A stretch of 9,979 nucleotides of DNA from an uncultured bacterium (lineage in GTDB: Bacteria > Patescibacteriota > Minisyncoccia > Moranbacterales > GWC2-37-73), in NCBI GenBank assembly GCA_903866285.1, contig CAIPMZ010000046.1, positions 1-9,979 on the forward strand, read 5' to 3'. Position 1 is the first letter of the stretch; each line of letters opens with the position of its first letter. The notes below the pieces were generated by a model. That model was not told where the DNA came from, ran no database searches, and worked only from the letters and a program-made list of their open reading frames with translations. The translations under genes and the position numbers were made by a program. Positions 1 to 6,280 of the stretch are shown piece after piece.

Positions 1-186
1 ACTTTTATGAAAATAAAATAAGGCTAAAAAAAATAATCCTATTAATAAAAAATCAACCCCATAAAGACTATACGTTAAATATTCGCTCGCTCCCCCCTTT
101 ATTTTCCCAGCTTCAACAATCCACCTCGTTTGCCAAGGCAGTAAAAAAATCAACAAATAAATTCCAAACTCGATAATTTTCTTCAT
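1..186 (-). CDS. O-antigen ligase-like membrane protein, N-terminal part (runs off the window)
   Basis: Only the first 62 codons are present; the reading frame is open from an ATG at 186 to base 1. The translation begins MKKIIEFGIYLLIFLLPWQT and continues through TRWIVE to a second hydrophobic stretch (about residues 44-59, VDFLLIGLFFLALFYF). A short first helix ending in LLPWQTRW, then a short outward loop, then a second helix is the N-terminal pattern I associate with O-antigen ligase/polymerase (Wzy_C family) proteins of candidate-phyla bacteria. The start lies one base past the stop codon of the preceding O-antigen ligase gene, so the two are almost certainly co-transcribed and translationally coupled. 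An AGAAG-like purine run sits just upstream of the ATG. The catalytic half is outside the window, so the family call rests on the N-terminus and context; another polytopic membrane protein is possible. Confidence 0.7.
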   Translation of the reverse strand, partial: MKKIIEFGIYLLIFLLPWQTRWIVEAGKIKGGASEYLTYSLYGVDFLLIGLFFLALFYFHKS

Positions 187-187
187 T

Positions 188-1870
188 TTACTTCTTTAGC
201 GTCAACAAGCTAATGGCGATTGCGAGATAAGCCCAGAGGAAACCAAGGAAAATTCCGGAGTTAAATAGATTTGGGATGATGATAGCAACCAGGCCAAAAA
301 AAACAAATAAGCTCGCAACGTCATTGGCAGCTGATTTAACTAGCTTAAGATAGCTAAGCCCCAGCAAGTAAGCCAGCAAAATCACAAAAGCTAAAAAGCC
401 TAGTAGCCCAGCACCTAACCAAACTTCTAGGAAGATATTACTAGCATTAAGTCCTGTTCCGCGCGCATCCTGACCTAACACTTTTCCAATACTCCCCCAG
501 CCAATGCCAAAAATTGGATGGCTTTTAATTTGTTCAAAAACCGAAGCATAAATTTTGGCGCGAATATTAACGTTAGGATCTGGGCGATAAACTTCTAAAA
601 TAAGTTTGCCAAGTTTTTTTTCTTTTTCAATCTCTTCTAAATTAATATGTCGACATTGGTAATTAGCTAACTCTTCCACACTCGCTATTTTTTCAGGCAC
701 CACGACATCTAGCCCGCCTTGGCAAGCAACAGTTATTTTCTGAAGTCCGCCTGTTGATTGGGCGCGACTACCAAGCTGAAAAGTAGTTAGCTGAAAAACA
801 TAAATAATTCCAAGGCTTAAAACAACAACTAAAACCAAACTGCCCAGCGCAGCAAAAAACTTTTTCCAATGCCATGGTTTTTTAATAGCCAAGCTAATGT
901 TTGACCAAAAACCACTTGCTTCATTATTTTTCAAAGAAGTTTCACCATAAATCAAAGCGAGTTTCAGAAAAGCCAAAACAACTACCAGCGCGCCCAACCA
1001 GGCACTGCGGGAAACAGTCAACATTAATGTAATAGTTACAATCAATAAAAAAATGTAAACAACTAATTTTTTTAAAATTTGGACATTGAAAAATTGATTG
1101 AGAATTGAAAATTGAAAATTAAAAATTAAGTGATTTTCTTTTTCTTTATAATTCTTAGAAATATAAAAAAGCCAAATAAGCAGTGAAGCTAAAAGAAAAG
1201 TGAGGTAAACTCCCAACCAATCAGGCTCAGTGAAGGTGCTATTTGGCCTACCTGGCATCACTTCGAGTGCCGGATGCAAATTTTGCCAAATCGCGTAGCA
1301 AGCGACAACTAAACCGCTACTTAGGAAAAAAGGTATTATTCTTTTAAGCTCAGCAAGTGATTGCACATAAATCCGCACTAAAAAATAAAGCGCGACGAAA
1401 GAAGTTGCAATGATGGCCTGTTTTAAATTTAAGCCTCTTTCCATCCCACCTAAAGCGCTCAAAAAACCGCCTAACCCGAAAAGAAGTGGGAGCGCGTCTG
1501 CCCAACTAAATTTCGGGAGAGTTATGACCTGTCGACCGATTAATTGACGCACAAAAAGACTAAGTAAAGTTAAAGCACCCAACAATTGATAAGGCCTAAG
1601 CATAAAGCCAATTGAAGTTGGCGCTAAATTAACATTTTCCAAAGCAAGGGCCCCAATAAAGAGCACGAAGGCCCAGCCTGGACGATAGAGCGCAAAAACT
1701 AAAACCAAAACAATAAAGAAAATAAAATCTCCTAGCTTCTGGAAAGGCAACAATCCAAGATTAGCAAACCAAATTGCAAAAATCGTCAAAATAAAATTAG
1801 CTAAAAGCAAATAAGCCTTGGTTGGATTTTTAGAAAACTGCTTAGCGAGTTGTTGAAAATAGTTTTGCAT
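188..1870 (-). CDS. O-antigen ligase/polymerase family (Wzy_C-like) membrane protein
   Basis: Polytopic inner-membrane protein of about 560 residues with roughly ten to twelve hydrophobic helices. Such enzymes transfer or polymerise undecaprenyl-linked glycans on the outer face of the membrane. Family-like segments, numbered from a TTG at 1912: RPYQLL (106-111), GRPNSTFTEPDWLG (221-234, the usual GR-N-TF-P loop), TVSRSAWLG (299-307), a large outward loop (about 375-465) with C397 and C420, then HPIFGIGWG (465-473) and SNIFLEVWLGAGLLG (491-505, the usual HN-xx-L...GLLG element, here with Ser instead of His). I place the start at the ATG at 1868-1870 rather than the TTG at 1912, because the extra 14 codons lie largely in a repeat element. 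No clear ribosome-binding site is visible. Residues 262-279 are encoded by an AATTG-rich repeat. It lies between a GT4 gene upstream and a second ligase-like gene one base downstream. Confidence 0.88.
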   Translation of the reverse strand: MQNYFQQLAKQFSKNPTKAYLLLANFILTIFAIWFANLGLLPFQKLGDFIFFIVLVLVFALYRPGWAFVLFIGALALENVNLAPTSIGFMLRPYQLLGALTLLSLFVRQLIGRQVITLPKFSWADALPLLFGLGGFLSALGGMERGLNLKQAIIATSFVALYFLVRIYVQSLAELKRIIPFFLSSGLVVACYAIWQNLHPALEVMPGRPNSTFTEPDWLGVYLTFLLASLLIWLFYISKNYKEKENHLIFNFQFSILNQFFNVQILKKLVVYIFLLIVTITLMLTVSRSAWLGALVVVLAFLKLALIYGETSLKNNEASGFWSNISLAIKKPWHWKKFFAALGSLVLVVVLSLGIIYVFQLTTFQLGSRAQSTGGLQKITVACQGGLDVVVPEKIASVEELANYQCRHINLEEIEKEKKLGKLILEVYRPDPNVNIRAKIYASVFEQIKSHPIFGIGWGSIGKVLGQDARGTGLNASNIFLEVWLGAGLLGFLAFVILLAYLLGLSYLKLVKSAANDVASLFVFFGLVAIIIPNLFNSGIFLGFLWAYLAIAISLLTLKK

Positions 1871-1880
1871 TTTTTTAATC

Positions 1881-1970
1881 TGTCTTTGCGAGGGTGTAAT
1901 CACCCGAAGCAATCCAGGGCGTTGCCCTGCTCACTATTTTCCACTCCGCCCTGGGCGGATCGCAATAACA
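1881..1970. repeat. REP/MITE-like element with TTGCGA-type inverted ends
   Basis: The 90-bp segment begins TGTCTTTGCGA (1881-1891) and ends TCGCAATAACA (1960-1970); these ends are inverted repeats matching at 9 of 11 positions. Inside are three short hairpins: GGGTG/CACCC (1892-1905 region), CAGGGC/GCCCTG (1913-1929 region) and CCGCC/GGCGG (1945-1957 region). The motif order TTGCGAG ... CGAAGCAATCC resembles dispersed intergenic repeats known from many bacterial genomes. It fills the gap between the GT4 gene and the O-antigen ligase gene. It could also act as an attenuating RNA structure in that transcript, but no U-tract follows, so a terminator is not claimed. Confidence 0.7.
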
Positions 1971-1976
1971 ATTTTC

Positions 1977-3191
1977 TTATTTCATTTCTCCGATAATATT
2001 TAAAAACTTTCTGACAAACTTCTCCCAGGAAAAATGCGCTGCGCGTTCTCGGCCCTTTAGCGAAAGCGCAATTTTAAGGTGATTATTAGCTAAAACATTT
2101 TTCAACACCATTGCTAAATCCTCCACGTCCTTCGGATCGCAATAAAGCACACTATCTCTGCCAACCTCTGGGAGCGAAGAAGTTTTTGAAGTAATCACCG
2201 GCGTGCCTTGATTCATTGCCTCTAAAATCGGAAGGCCAAAACCCTCATAAAAAGAAGGGTAAATAAAAACCAGCGCGCTAGCGTAAAGCGCTGGCAGGTC
2301 AGCCTGCGGAACCTGATTAAGTAAAACAACCTGCTTTGCTAAGCCAAGTTCGCCAATAAGTTTTTCCACATCTGTCACCAGGGGTGCGAGCTGCGGAAGT
2401 AGTTTACCGAAAATAACTAACTTCGGAATTTTTTCAGCGCCGGTTACATTGGCTAATAATAACTTATACGCGCGCAAAACACTCTCCACATTTTTTCGTA
2501 CCTCTAAGCCTCCCCCACTATAAAGATAGCCTGGTTCAAGCTTATATTTTTTTAGCACTTTTTGGAGTTGCGCCGGGCTAAACTGCTGTTTATAAATCGG
2601 ATCCACATCAATATAAGAAATGGTAATTTTTTTAGGATCGATTTGGAGCTGAGTAATAAGGTCTTTTTCGGTTCGATGCGAAATAGCAATCAGCTTATCA
2701 ACTTTTTTAATTGCTTTTTCAACTAAGTTTTGATAAATTTTCTTGCGCCAATTATTAAGATAATTTGGAAAAAACTTCGGAATTAAATCATGCACCACCA
2801 TTAGATGTTTCGTCTCTCCAGTTAAAATTGTGGTTGATTGATAAAGACTTAAAAAAATGTCGCACTTATCCTGCTTAACCTTTTGCGGCAATAAAAATTT
2901 TTCCCACCAAATTTTACGAATTAAATCATCCCGCTTATAAGCTGGCAGGAAAACTTGCTTACTAAATTTAACTGCCGACAAAGTAGTCTTCTTTGGTAAT
3001 TTTAATTTTGCATCTTCTTCGAGATATAGGATGACTTCAATTTCCTTAATTTCCTGATTTTTTATTTTAGCCACGGCTAAATCAGCCTGCATGCTTTCAA
3101 AATCCACTAATTCCTTTAAAAAATTAGCCGTGACTTGTCCTAGCCCAGTGCCCTGTTTCCGCAGAAACGAAGCGTTAATACCAATACGCAT
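1977..3191 (-). CDS. GT4 family (group 1) glycosyltransferase
   Basis: A 404-residue cytosolic or membrane-associated GT-B glycosyltransferase that would transfer a sugar from a nucleotide donor to a lipid-linked oligosaccharide. The N-terminal Rossmann domain starts MRIGINASFL with a glycine-rich GTGLGQV loop (14-20). VVHDLIP (132-138) and KLIAISHRTEKDL (166-178) are typical of mannosyltransferase-like GT4 enzymes. The C-terminal domain has YSGGGLEVRKNV (224-235, the donor-phosphate RKN region) and FYEGFGLPILEAM (314-326), which holds the E-x7-E signature (E316 and E324) that contacts the nucleotide sugar; TSSLPEVGRDSVLY (337-350) follows. Length is normal for the family. Start is the ATG at 3189-3191 preceding MRIGIN, a natural family N-terminus; no ribosome-binding site precedes it. 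It is the first gene of the leftward cluster, divergent from the dehydrogenase. Donor sugar cannot be read from sequence. Confidence 0.92.
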   Translation of the reverse strand: MRIGINASFLRKQGTGLGQVTANFLKELVDFESMQADLAVAKIKNQEIKEIEVILYLEEDAKLKLPKKTTLSAVKFSKQVFLPAYKRDDLIRKIWWEKFLLPQKVKQDKCDIFLSLYQSTTILTGETKHLMVVHDLIPKFFPNYLNNWRKKIYQNLVEKAIKKVDKLIAISHRTEKDLITQLQIDPKKITISYIDVDPIYKQQFSPAQLQKVLKKYKLEPGYLYSGGGLEVRKNVESVLRAYKLLLANVTGAEKIPKLVIFGKLLPQLAPLVTDVEKLIGELGLAKQVVLLNQVPQADLPALYASALVFIYPSFYEGFGLPILEAMNQGTPVITSKTSSLPEVGRDSVLYCDPKDVEDLAMVLKNVLANNHLKIALSLKGRERAAHFSWEKFVRKFLNIIGEMK

Positions 3192-3243
3192 AATTTAGAA
3201 GTAATCTTGAATTAAATTAAATATTTTATTGCCTCCCTCTCTA

Positions 3244-3267
3244 TAGATAGTATACAAGAAATTGTCC
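3244..3267 (-). promoter_or_regulatory. Candidate promoter of the leftward glycan cluster
   Basis: On the minus strand the region reads TTGGAC then TTGTATACTATCTATAG. A TATACT -10 box (3249-3254, five of six consensus) has only a poor -35 at 17 bp. Alternatively TTGGAC pairs with TATAGA at 18 bp. Either would start transcription about 45-60 bases before the ATG at 3191. The region is right for a promoter, but the exact boxes are uncertain. Confidence 0.35.
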
Positions 3268-3306
3268 AAATTAAAAAGCCTAGCTAAAAAATTGAGCCTG
3301 GCGTGC

Positions 3307-3335
3307 TTGTACAATTTGAGCAATTGTTCTAAGAT
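3307..3335 (+). promoter_or_regulatory. Candidate promoter of the dehydrogenase gene
   Basis: TTGTAC (3307-3312) and TAAGAT (3330-3335) are separated by 17 bp, the optimal sigma-70 spacing, though the boxes match consensus at only three and four of six positions. Transcription would begin near 3342, giving a leader of about 23 bases before the ATG at 3365. The AGGAG-like sequence at 3339-3343 is too far upstream of the ATG to serve it as a ribosome-binding site. Confidence 0.4.
3311..3327. promoter_or_regulatory. Inverted repeat in the promoter spacer, possible operator
   Basis: ACAATT-TGAGC-AATTGT is a perfect 6-bp inverted repeat with a 5-base centre lying between the proposed -35 and -10 boxes. 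A related AATTGTCCAAATT sequence occurs at 3260-3272 near the opposing promoter. Position suggests a regulator site, but such AT-rich palindromes arise easily by chance. Confidence 0.25.
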
Positions 3336-3364
3336 AAATAGGAGTTAATCTTAACTAAACTATC

Positions 3365-4645
3365 ATGGAAAAAGCAAAAAAATCTATTTGCATTATTGGA
3401 TTAGGTTATGTAGGTTTACCCTTGGCCGTTCAAAGCGCCCTAAAAGGCTATACCGTTTATGGCCTCGAAAATGACGCCAAGAAAAATGAACTTATCAACG
3501 CTGGCAAGAGCCCGATTAAAGAAGAATTCTTAGAGACAAATTTACCGAAAGTAAAAATAACCGCCACCAACGACCCAACTATCATTTCAAAGGCGGATAT
3601 CGTCCTTGTCTGCGTTCCAACTCCGGTTGATGAAAATTTCTTTCCAGATCTTGAACCCGTAAAAACAGCGATCGCCACCATTGTCGCTAATCTAAAACCT
3701 GGCCAATTAGTCGTCGTTGAATCTACTATTAATCCTGGAGTTTGCGAAGAAATTGTTGAGCCGATTTTTGCCAAAGCTGGCTATGTCGTCGGCAAAGATT
3801 ATGAGCTCGCCCATTCACCAGAACGCATCAATCCCGGCGATCCAAAATGGAACGTTACTAATATCCCCCGCGTCGTTGGCTCTTTTACAAAGGCGGGCCT
3901 AGCGCTAGCGTTGGAATTTTATGAAGACATCATTGAGGCTAGCATCATGCCAATGGAAACGATTCGGGAAGCTGAGGCGGTTAAAATTATGGAAAACTCT
4001 TTTCGAGATGTTAACATTGCCTTTGTTAATGAGCTGGCTAAATCTTTCGACCGACTAGGTATTAATATTGTTAACGTAATCAAGGGAGCATCAACCAAGC
4101 CTTACGCTTTTATGCCTCATTGGCCAAGTTGCGGAGTTGGTGGACATTGCATTCCAGTTGACCCTTATTATTTAATCGAACGCGCAAAGGCTTCCGGTTT
4201 TGATCATGAATTTTTAAAGATTGCTCGCAAAATTAATAATTCAATGCCAGAATATACCGTTGAATTGTTGCAAGACGCCCTAAATACTATAAAGTTACCT
4301 TTAAATGGAACTGTTGTAGGGCTTCTAGGCATTTCTTATAAAGCTAATGTGGCTGATTTACGCGAATCGCCTTCAATGCAGATTATTAAGCATCTCGAAA
4401 AGCACGGAGCCGAGGTTCTCACTTTTGATCCGCATACCCCAAGCTATTCGACGGAAGAATCACTGGAAGCTATCTTGGAAAAATCCACCGCCATCATTAT
4501 CGCAACTGATCACAACGAATTTAAAGTTCTTGCACCAAGCCTCTTCAAAGAACACAGTGTCCGAATTATCATCGACGGTAAAAACTGTTTAGCCAAAACA
4601 GAGCTTGAAAAAAATGGTATAATTTATAAAGGAATAGGGAGATAA
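3365..4645 (+). CDS. Nucleotide-sugar (UDP-hexose/UDP-HexNAc) 6-dehydrogenase
   Basis: A cytosolic enzyme of the UDP-glucose/GDP-mannose dehydrogenase superfamily, which oxidises C6 of a UDP-sugar to the uronic acid with two NAD+. Seen in the 426-residue translation: N-terminal NAD-binding GLGYVG (12-17) in a Rossmann fold; VPTPVDE (84-90); VESTINPGVCEE (118-129); SPERINPGDP (151-160); EAEAVKIMENSFRDVN (202-217) with the conserved lysine K207; GVGGHCIPVDPYYL (257-270) with the catalytic cysteine C262; and C-terminal SYKANVADLRESPS (324-337). SPERINPGD, NSFRDVN and GGHCIPVDPYYL fit the UDP-N-acetylhexosamine dehydrogenase group (WbpA, TviB, WecC) better than UDP-glucose dehydrogenase, but specificity cannot be fixed. 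Length is standard. It heads the rightward genes and probably supplies the acidic sugar used by the neighbouring transferases. No Shine-Dalgarno is seen at the ATG. Confidence 0.93.
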   Translation: MEKAKKSICIIGLGYVGLPLAVQSALKGYTVYGLENDAKKNELINAGKSPIKEEFLETNLPKVKITATNDPTIISKADIVLVCVPTPVDENFFPDLEPVKTAIATIVANLKPGQLVVVESTINPGVCEEIVEPIFAKAGYVVGKDYELAHSPERINPGDPKWNVTNIPRVVGSFTKAGLALALEFYEDIIEASIMPMETIREAEAVKIMENSFRDVNIAFVNELAKSFDRLGINIVNVIKGASTKPYAFMPHWPSCGVGGHCIPVDPYYLIERAKASGFDHEFLKIARKINNSMPEYTVELLQDALNTIKLPLNGTVVGLLGISYKANVADLRESPSMQIIKHLEKHGAEVLTFDPHTPSYSTEESLEAILEKSTAIIIATDHNEFKVLAPSLFKEHSVRIIIDGKNCLAKTELEKNGIIYKGIGR

Positions 4646-4650
4646 TAATA

Positions 4651-4766
4651 AATCAAAATTTAAAAATCAAAAATCAAAATTTTAATATTCGCTTCGCTCA
4701 TATTTTTAAAATATTATATAGCGATTCCGAAATTTTCCATTTTGAGATTTGCATTTTTCATTTTTT
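4651..4766. repeat. AT-rich element with imperfect inverted arms
   Basis: The left arm (4651-4685) is a run of AAAATC/AAAAATCAAAAATC units. The right arm (4728-4766) is made of the complementary kind, ATTTTCCATTTTGAGATTTGC and CATTTTTCATTTT. The centre contains TATTCGCTTCGCTCATATTT and an ATTATATAG stretch. It fills the gap between the dehydrogenase stop and the small membrane gene, and the start codon of that gene touches the right arm. Similar low-complexity arms recur at 7396-7485 and inside the O-antigen ligase gene. Arm identity is only moderate. Confidence 0.5.
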
Positions 4767-4997
4767 ATGTTTCATTTCTTAAAATTTATCGTCTGGGTGG
4801 CGGGTATCACGGTAATTATTTATCTAGCTCTTCCCCTTTTTGGCTATGAGGTAAATTTAAATTATTTTAATAAAAGCACCAGCCGTTGTCAACAAACCCT
4901 TAGCGATTGTTCAAAAAAGATGCTTGAAAATGGCGCTAAGAACGCAAAGTGTGATTTAAAGTGTGTTAACCCGGAGTTAATTCTTAAAAAGAAATAG
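4767..4997 (+). CDS. Small single-pass membrane protein with four cysteines, function unknown
   Basis: A 76-residue protein from the ATG at 4767; the frame is open to a TTG at 4749, but that extension lies in the AT-rich repeat. Residues about 6-27 (KFIVWVAGITVIIYLALPLF) form one hydrophobic helix. The remaining roughly 45 residues are hydrophilic and hold four cysteines in two pairs (spacings x6, about x14, x3: SRCQQTLSDCS and AKCDLKCVN), ending ILKKK. With the helix N-terminal and no positive cluster before it, the tail could face either side; paired cysteines suggest disulfides if it is outside or metal binding if inside. The stop is two bases before the GT2 start, indicating co-translation and perhaps a partner role for that membrane enzyme. 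I do not recognise a family. Tight spacing, a proper helix and ordered cysteines support a real gene. Confidence 0.7.
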   Translation: MFHFLKFIVWVAGITVIIYLALPLFGYEVNLNYFNKSTSRCQQTLSDCSKKMLENGAKNAKCDLKCVNPELILKKK

Positions 4998-4999
4998 CT

Positions 5000-5980
5000 A
5001 TGAAACTAATCGTCAATATTCCCGCCTATAATGAAGAAAAAGACCTTGGCGCTACAATTAAAAAAATTAAAGCAAGTTTTCAGTTAGACTTTTATTCAAA
5101 AGCGGGTAGCGTACTAACCGAAAAACTTATTCAAGTTGTTGACGATGGCTCAACCGATAATACCGCCAGCGTAGCGAAAGAAGCTGGCGCCGATTTAGTT
5201 GTTTCTTATAAACCTAATCGCAAATTGGCCTACGCCTTTAAACAAGCAGTGGAAAGCTCATTGGAAAACGGCGCCGATATTATGGTCAACATCGATGCGG
5301 ATGGACAATTTAATCCTAATGATATTCCAAAACTGCTCACCCCGATCTTAGAGGGTAGTTATGATATGGTTATCGCCAACCGCTTCAGTCATTTAGCAGC
5401 TAAAAATATTCCCTGGATCAAGAGCTTTTTAAACCGTTTTGCAGCCTCAGTGGTTGGCTTCTTTTTAAATTATAAGACTGAAGACCTGACTTGCGGTTTT
5501 CGCGCCCATAATCGAGAAACCTTATTACGTTTTAATTTAACTAACGTTAATTTTACTTACACGCAAGAAACCATTATTGACGCGATTGGAAAAAATTTAA
5601 AACTTAAATGGGTTCCAATTCAGGTTACTTATTTTGCTGACCGTAAATCGAAAATTACCAAATCTATTTTTAAATTTGTTAACAATGGCTTTAAGATTAT
5701 TATCAAAGCGGTTCGCGACGTGCGGCCAATGAAGTTTTTTGGAATTCCGGCGCTGTTTCTAATTTTAATTTCCCTTGGTTTCTTTATCTATTTTGGCTCT
5801 CTCTATTTCCAGGATTTTAAAATTACGGCTCATCGAAATTATCTTTTAGCCGGTATTACCTTACTGCTCGTTGGAATTCAATTTTTAGTTTTCGCCTTAA
5901 TTGCTGATATGATTAAATCAAACCGCAATTTAACCGAAGAACAAATGTATCTATTGAAAACGGAAAAATACAAAAAATAA
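5000..5980 (+). CDS. Membrane-anchored GT2 glycosyltransferase (polyprenyl-phosphate sugar synthase type)
   Basis: A 326-residue GT-A enzyme resembling dolichyl-phosphate mannose synthase and bacterial undecaprenyl-phosphate glucosyltransferases, which load a sugar onto a lipid phosphate at the cytoplasmic face. Seen: MKLIVNIPAYNEE (1-13), VVDDGSTDNT (46-55), NIDADGQFNP (97-106) with the metal-binding D99-A-D101, DLTCGFRAH (162-170) and YTQETIIDA (187-195), then positively charged ADRKSKITKS (213-222). Two C-terminal helices follow (about 248-268 and 280-302), with a short cytoplasmic tail. Where many DPM1 relatives have a glycine-rich RGLG motif, this has NRKLAYAFKQAV (73-84). It starts two bases after the small membrane gene and has no strong ribosome-binding site, so coupling is likely. 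It could provide the lipid-linked donor for the GT-C-like protein at 7539. The transferred sugar is unknown. Confidence 0.9.
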   Translation: MKLIVNIPAYNEEKDLGATIKKIKASFQLDFYSKAGSVLTEKLIQVVDDGSTDNTASVAKEAGADLVVSYKPNRKLAYAFKQAVESSLENGADIMVNIDADGQFNPNDIPKLLTPILEGSYDMVIANRFSHLAAKNIPWIKSFLNRFAASVVGFFLNYKTEDLTCGFRAHNRETLLRFNLTNVNFTYTQETIIDAIGKNLKLKWVPIQVTYFADRKSKITKSIFKFVNNGFKIIIKAVRDVRPMKFFGIPALFLILISLGFFIYFGSLYFQDFKITAHRNYLLAGITLLLVGIQFLVFALIADMIKSNRNLTEEQMYLLKTEKYKK

Positions 5981-6025
5981 AAAGAGTGGGCTATAAGTAA
6001 ATTATGGTTTTCAGAAACTAAGTCA

Positions 6026-6143
6026 GAAATTTTTACTTCGCTTGTTTACTTTTTAGAGCCCGCGCTTGACCGAAAACAATGATCAAACGCTTAGCTCTCT
6101 CTCGTTCGCATGGCCTAAAAAGTAAACAAGCTCGTAAAAATTC
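6026..6143. repeat. Long inverted-repeat hairpin element (MITE/REP-like), copy 1
   Basis: The outer arms are 6026-6060 and 6112-6143; within them GCTTGTTTACTTTTTAG (6040-6056) is perfectly complementary to 6115-6131. An inner stem pairs 6062-6071 with 6081-6090 at 8 of 10 positions around the loop GAAAACAAT. About 20 unpaired bases (6091-6111) lie on one side only. No open frame of note lies inside. A second copy, in opposite orientation, starts at 9934. The element sits 45 bases past the GT2 stop, before the terminator at 6205-6245. Confidence 0.75.
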
Positions 6144-6204
6144 AAAGGTGACTTTTAGCTAGACCCATATATCACATACCACCCTAAAAAGATTACCACA
6201 ACAT

Positions 6205-6245
6205 AAGCTTAAAAAGATGCTAGTCATAAAGCATCTTTTTTGCTT
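6205..6245 (+). terminator. Rho-independent terminator after the GT2 gene
   Basis: AAAAAGATGC (6211-6220) pairs perfectly with GCATCTTTTT (6231-6240) around a 10-base loop, and the stem is extended by AAGC (6205-6208) with GCTT (6242-6245). It ends in a run of six T on the plus strand, and the A-run on the left makes it potentially bidirectional. It closes the unit 3365-5980. The right edge overlaps the -35 box of the next promoter. Confidence 0.75.
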
Positions 6246-6272
6246 GAAATTAATCCCCCTTTAAGCTATAAT
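6244..6272 (+). promoter_or_regulatory. Strong sigma-70-type promoter, leaderless configuration
   Basis: TTGAAA (6244-6249) and a perfect TATAAT (6267-6272) are separated by 17 bp. The expected start point, about 7 bases after the -10 box, is near 6279, and the ATG is at 6281, so the mRNA would be leaderless or carry at most a few 5' bases. There is no ribosome-binding site, which fits. This is the best promoter match I found in the window. Confidence 0.8.
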
Positions 6273-6280
6273 TTATTTAT

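Noticed and set aside
1871..1912. N-terminal extension of the O-antigen ligase to a TTG at 1912
   Set aside because: Most of the added codons lie inside the TTGCGA repeat element, and the ATG at 1870 gives a natural N-terminus before the first helix.
1913..1957. Intrinsic terminator formed by the GC-rich hairpins between the GT4 and ligase genes
   Set aside because: No U-tract follows on the minus strand, and the hairpins are explained as internal parts of the repeat element.
3457..3774. 105-codon open frame on the minus strand
   Set aside because: It lies wholly inside the strongly supported dehydrogenase gene and shows no family features; antisense shadow.
4749..4766. TTG start for the small membrane gene
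   Set aside because: The six extra codons belong to the T-rich repeat arm; the ATG at 4767 is the simpler start.
6026..6143. Integron attC site
   Set aside because: The imperfect hairpin with unpaired bases recalls attC, but no RYYYAAC/GTTRRRY core pair sits at the ends and no integrase or cassette arrangement is seen.
6026..6143. Plain transcription terminator
   Set aside because: The stem is long and interrupted, no terminal U-run follows, and a proper terminator lies at 6205-6245; the second copy indicates a repeat.
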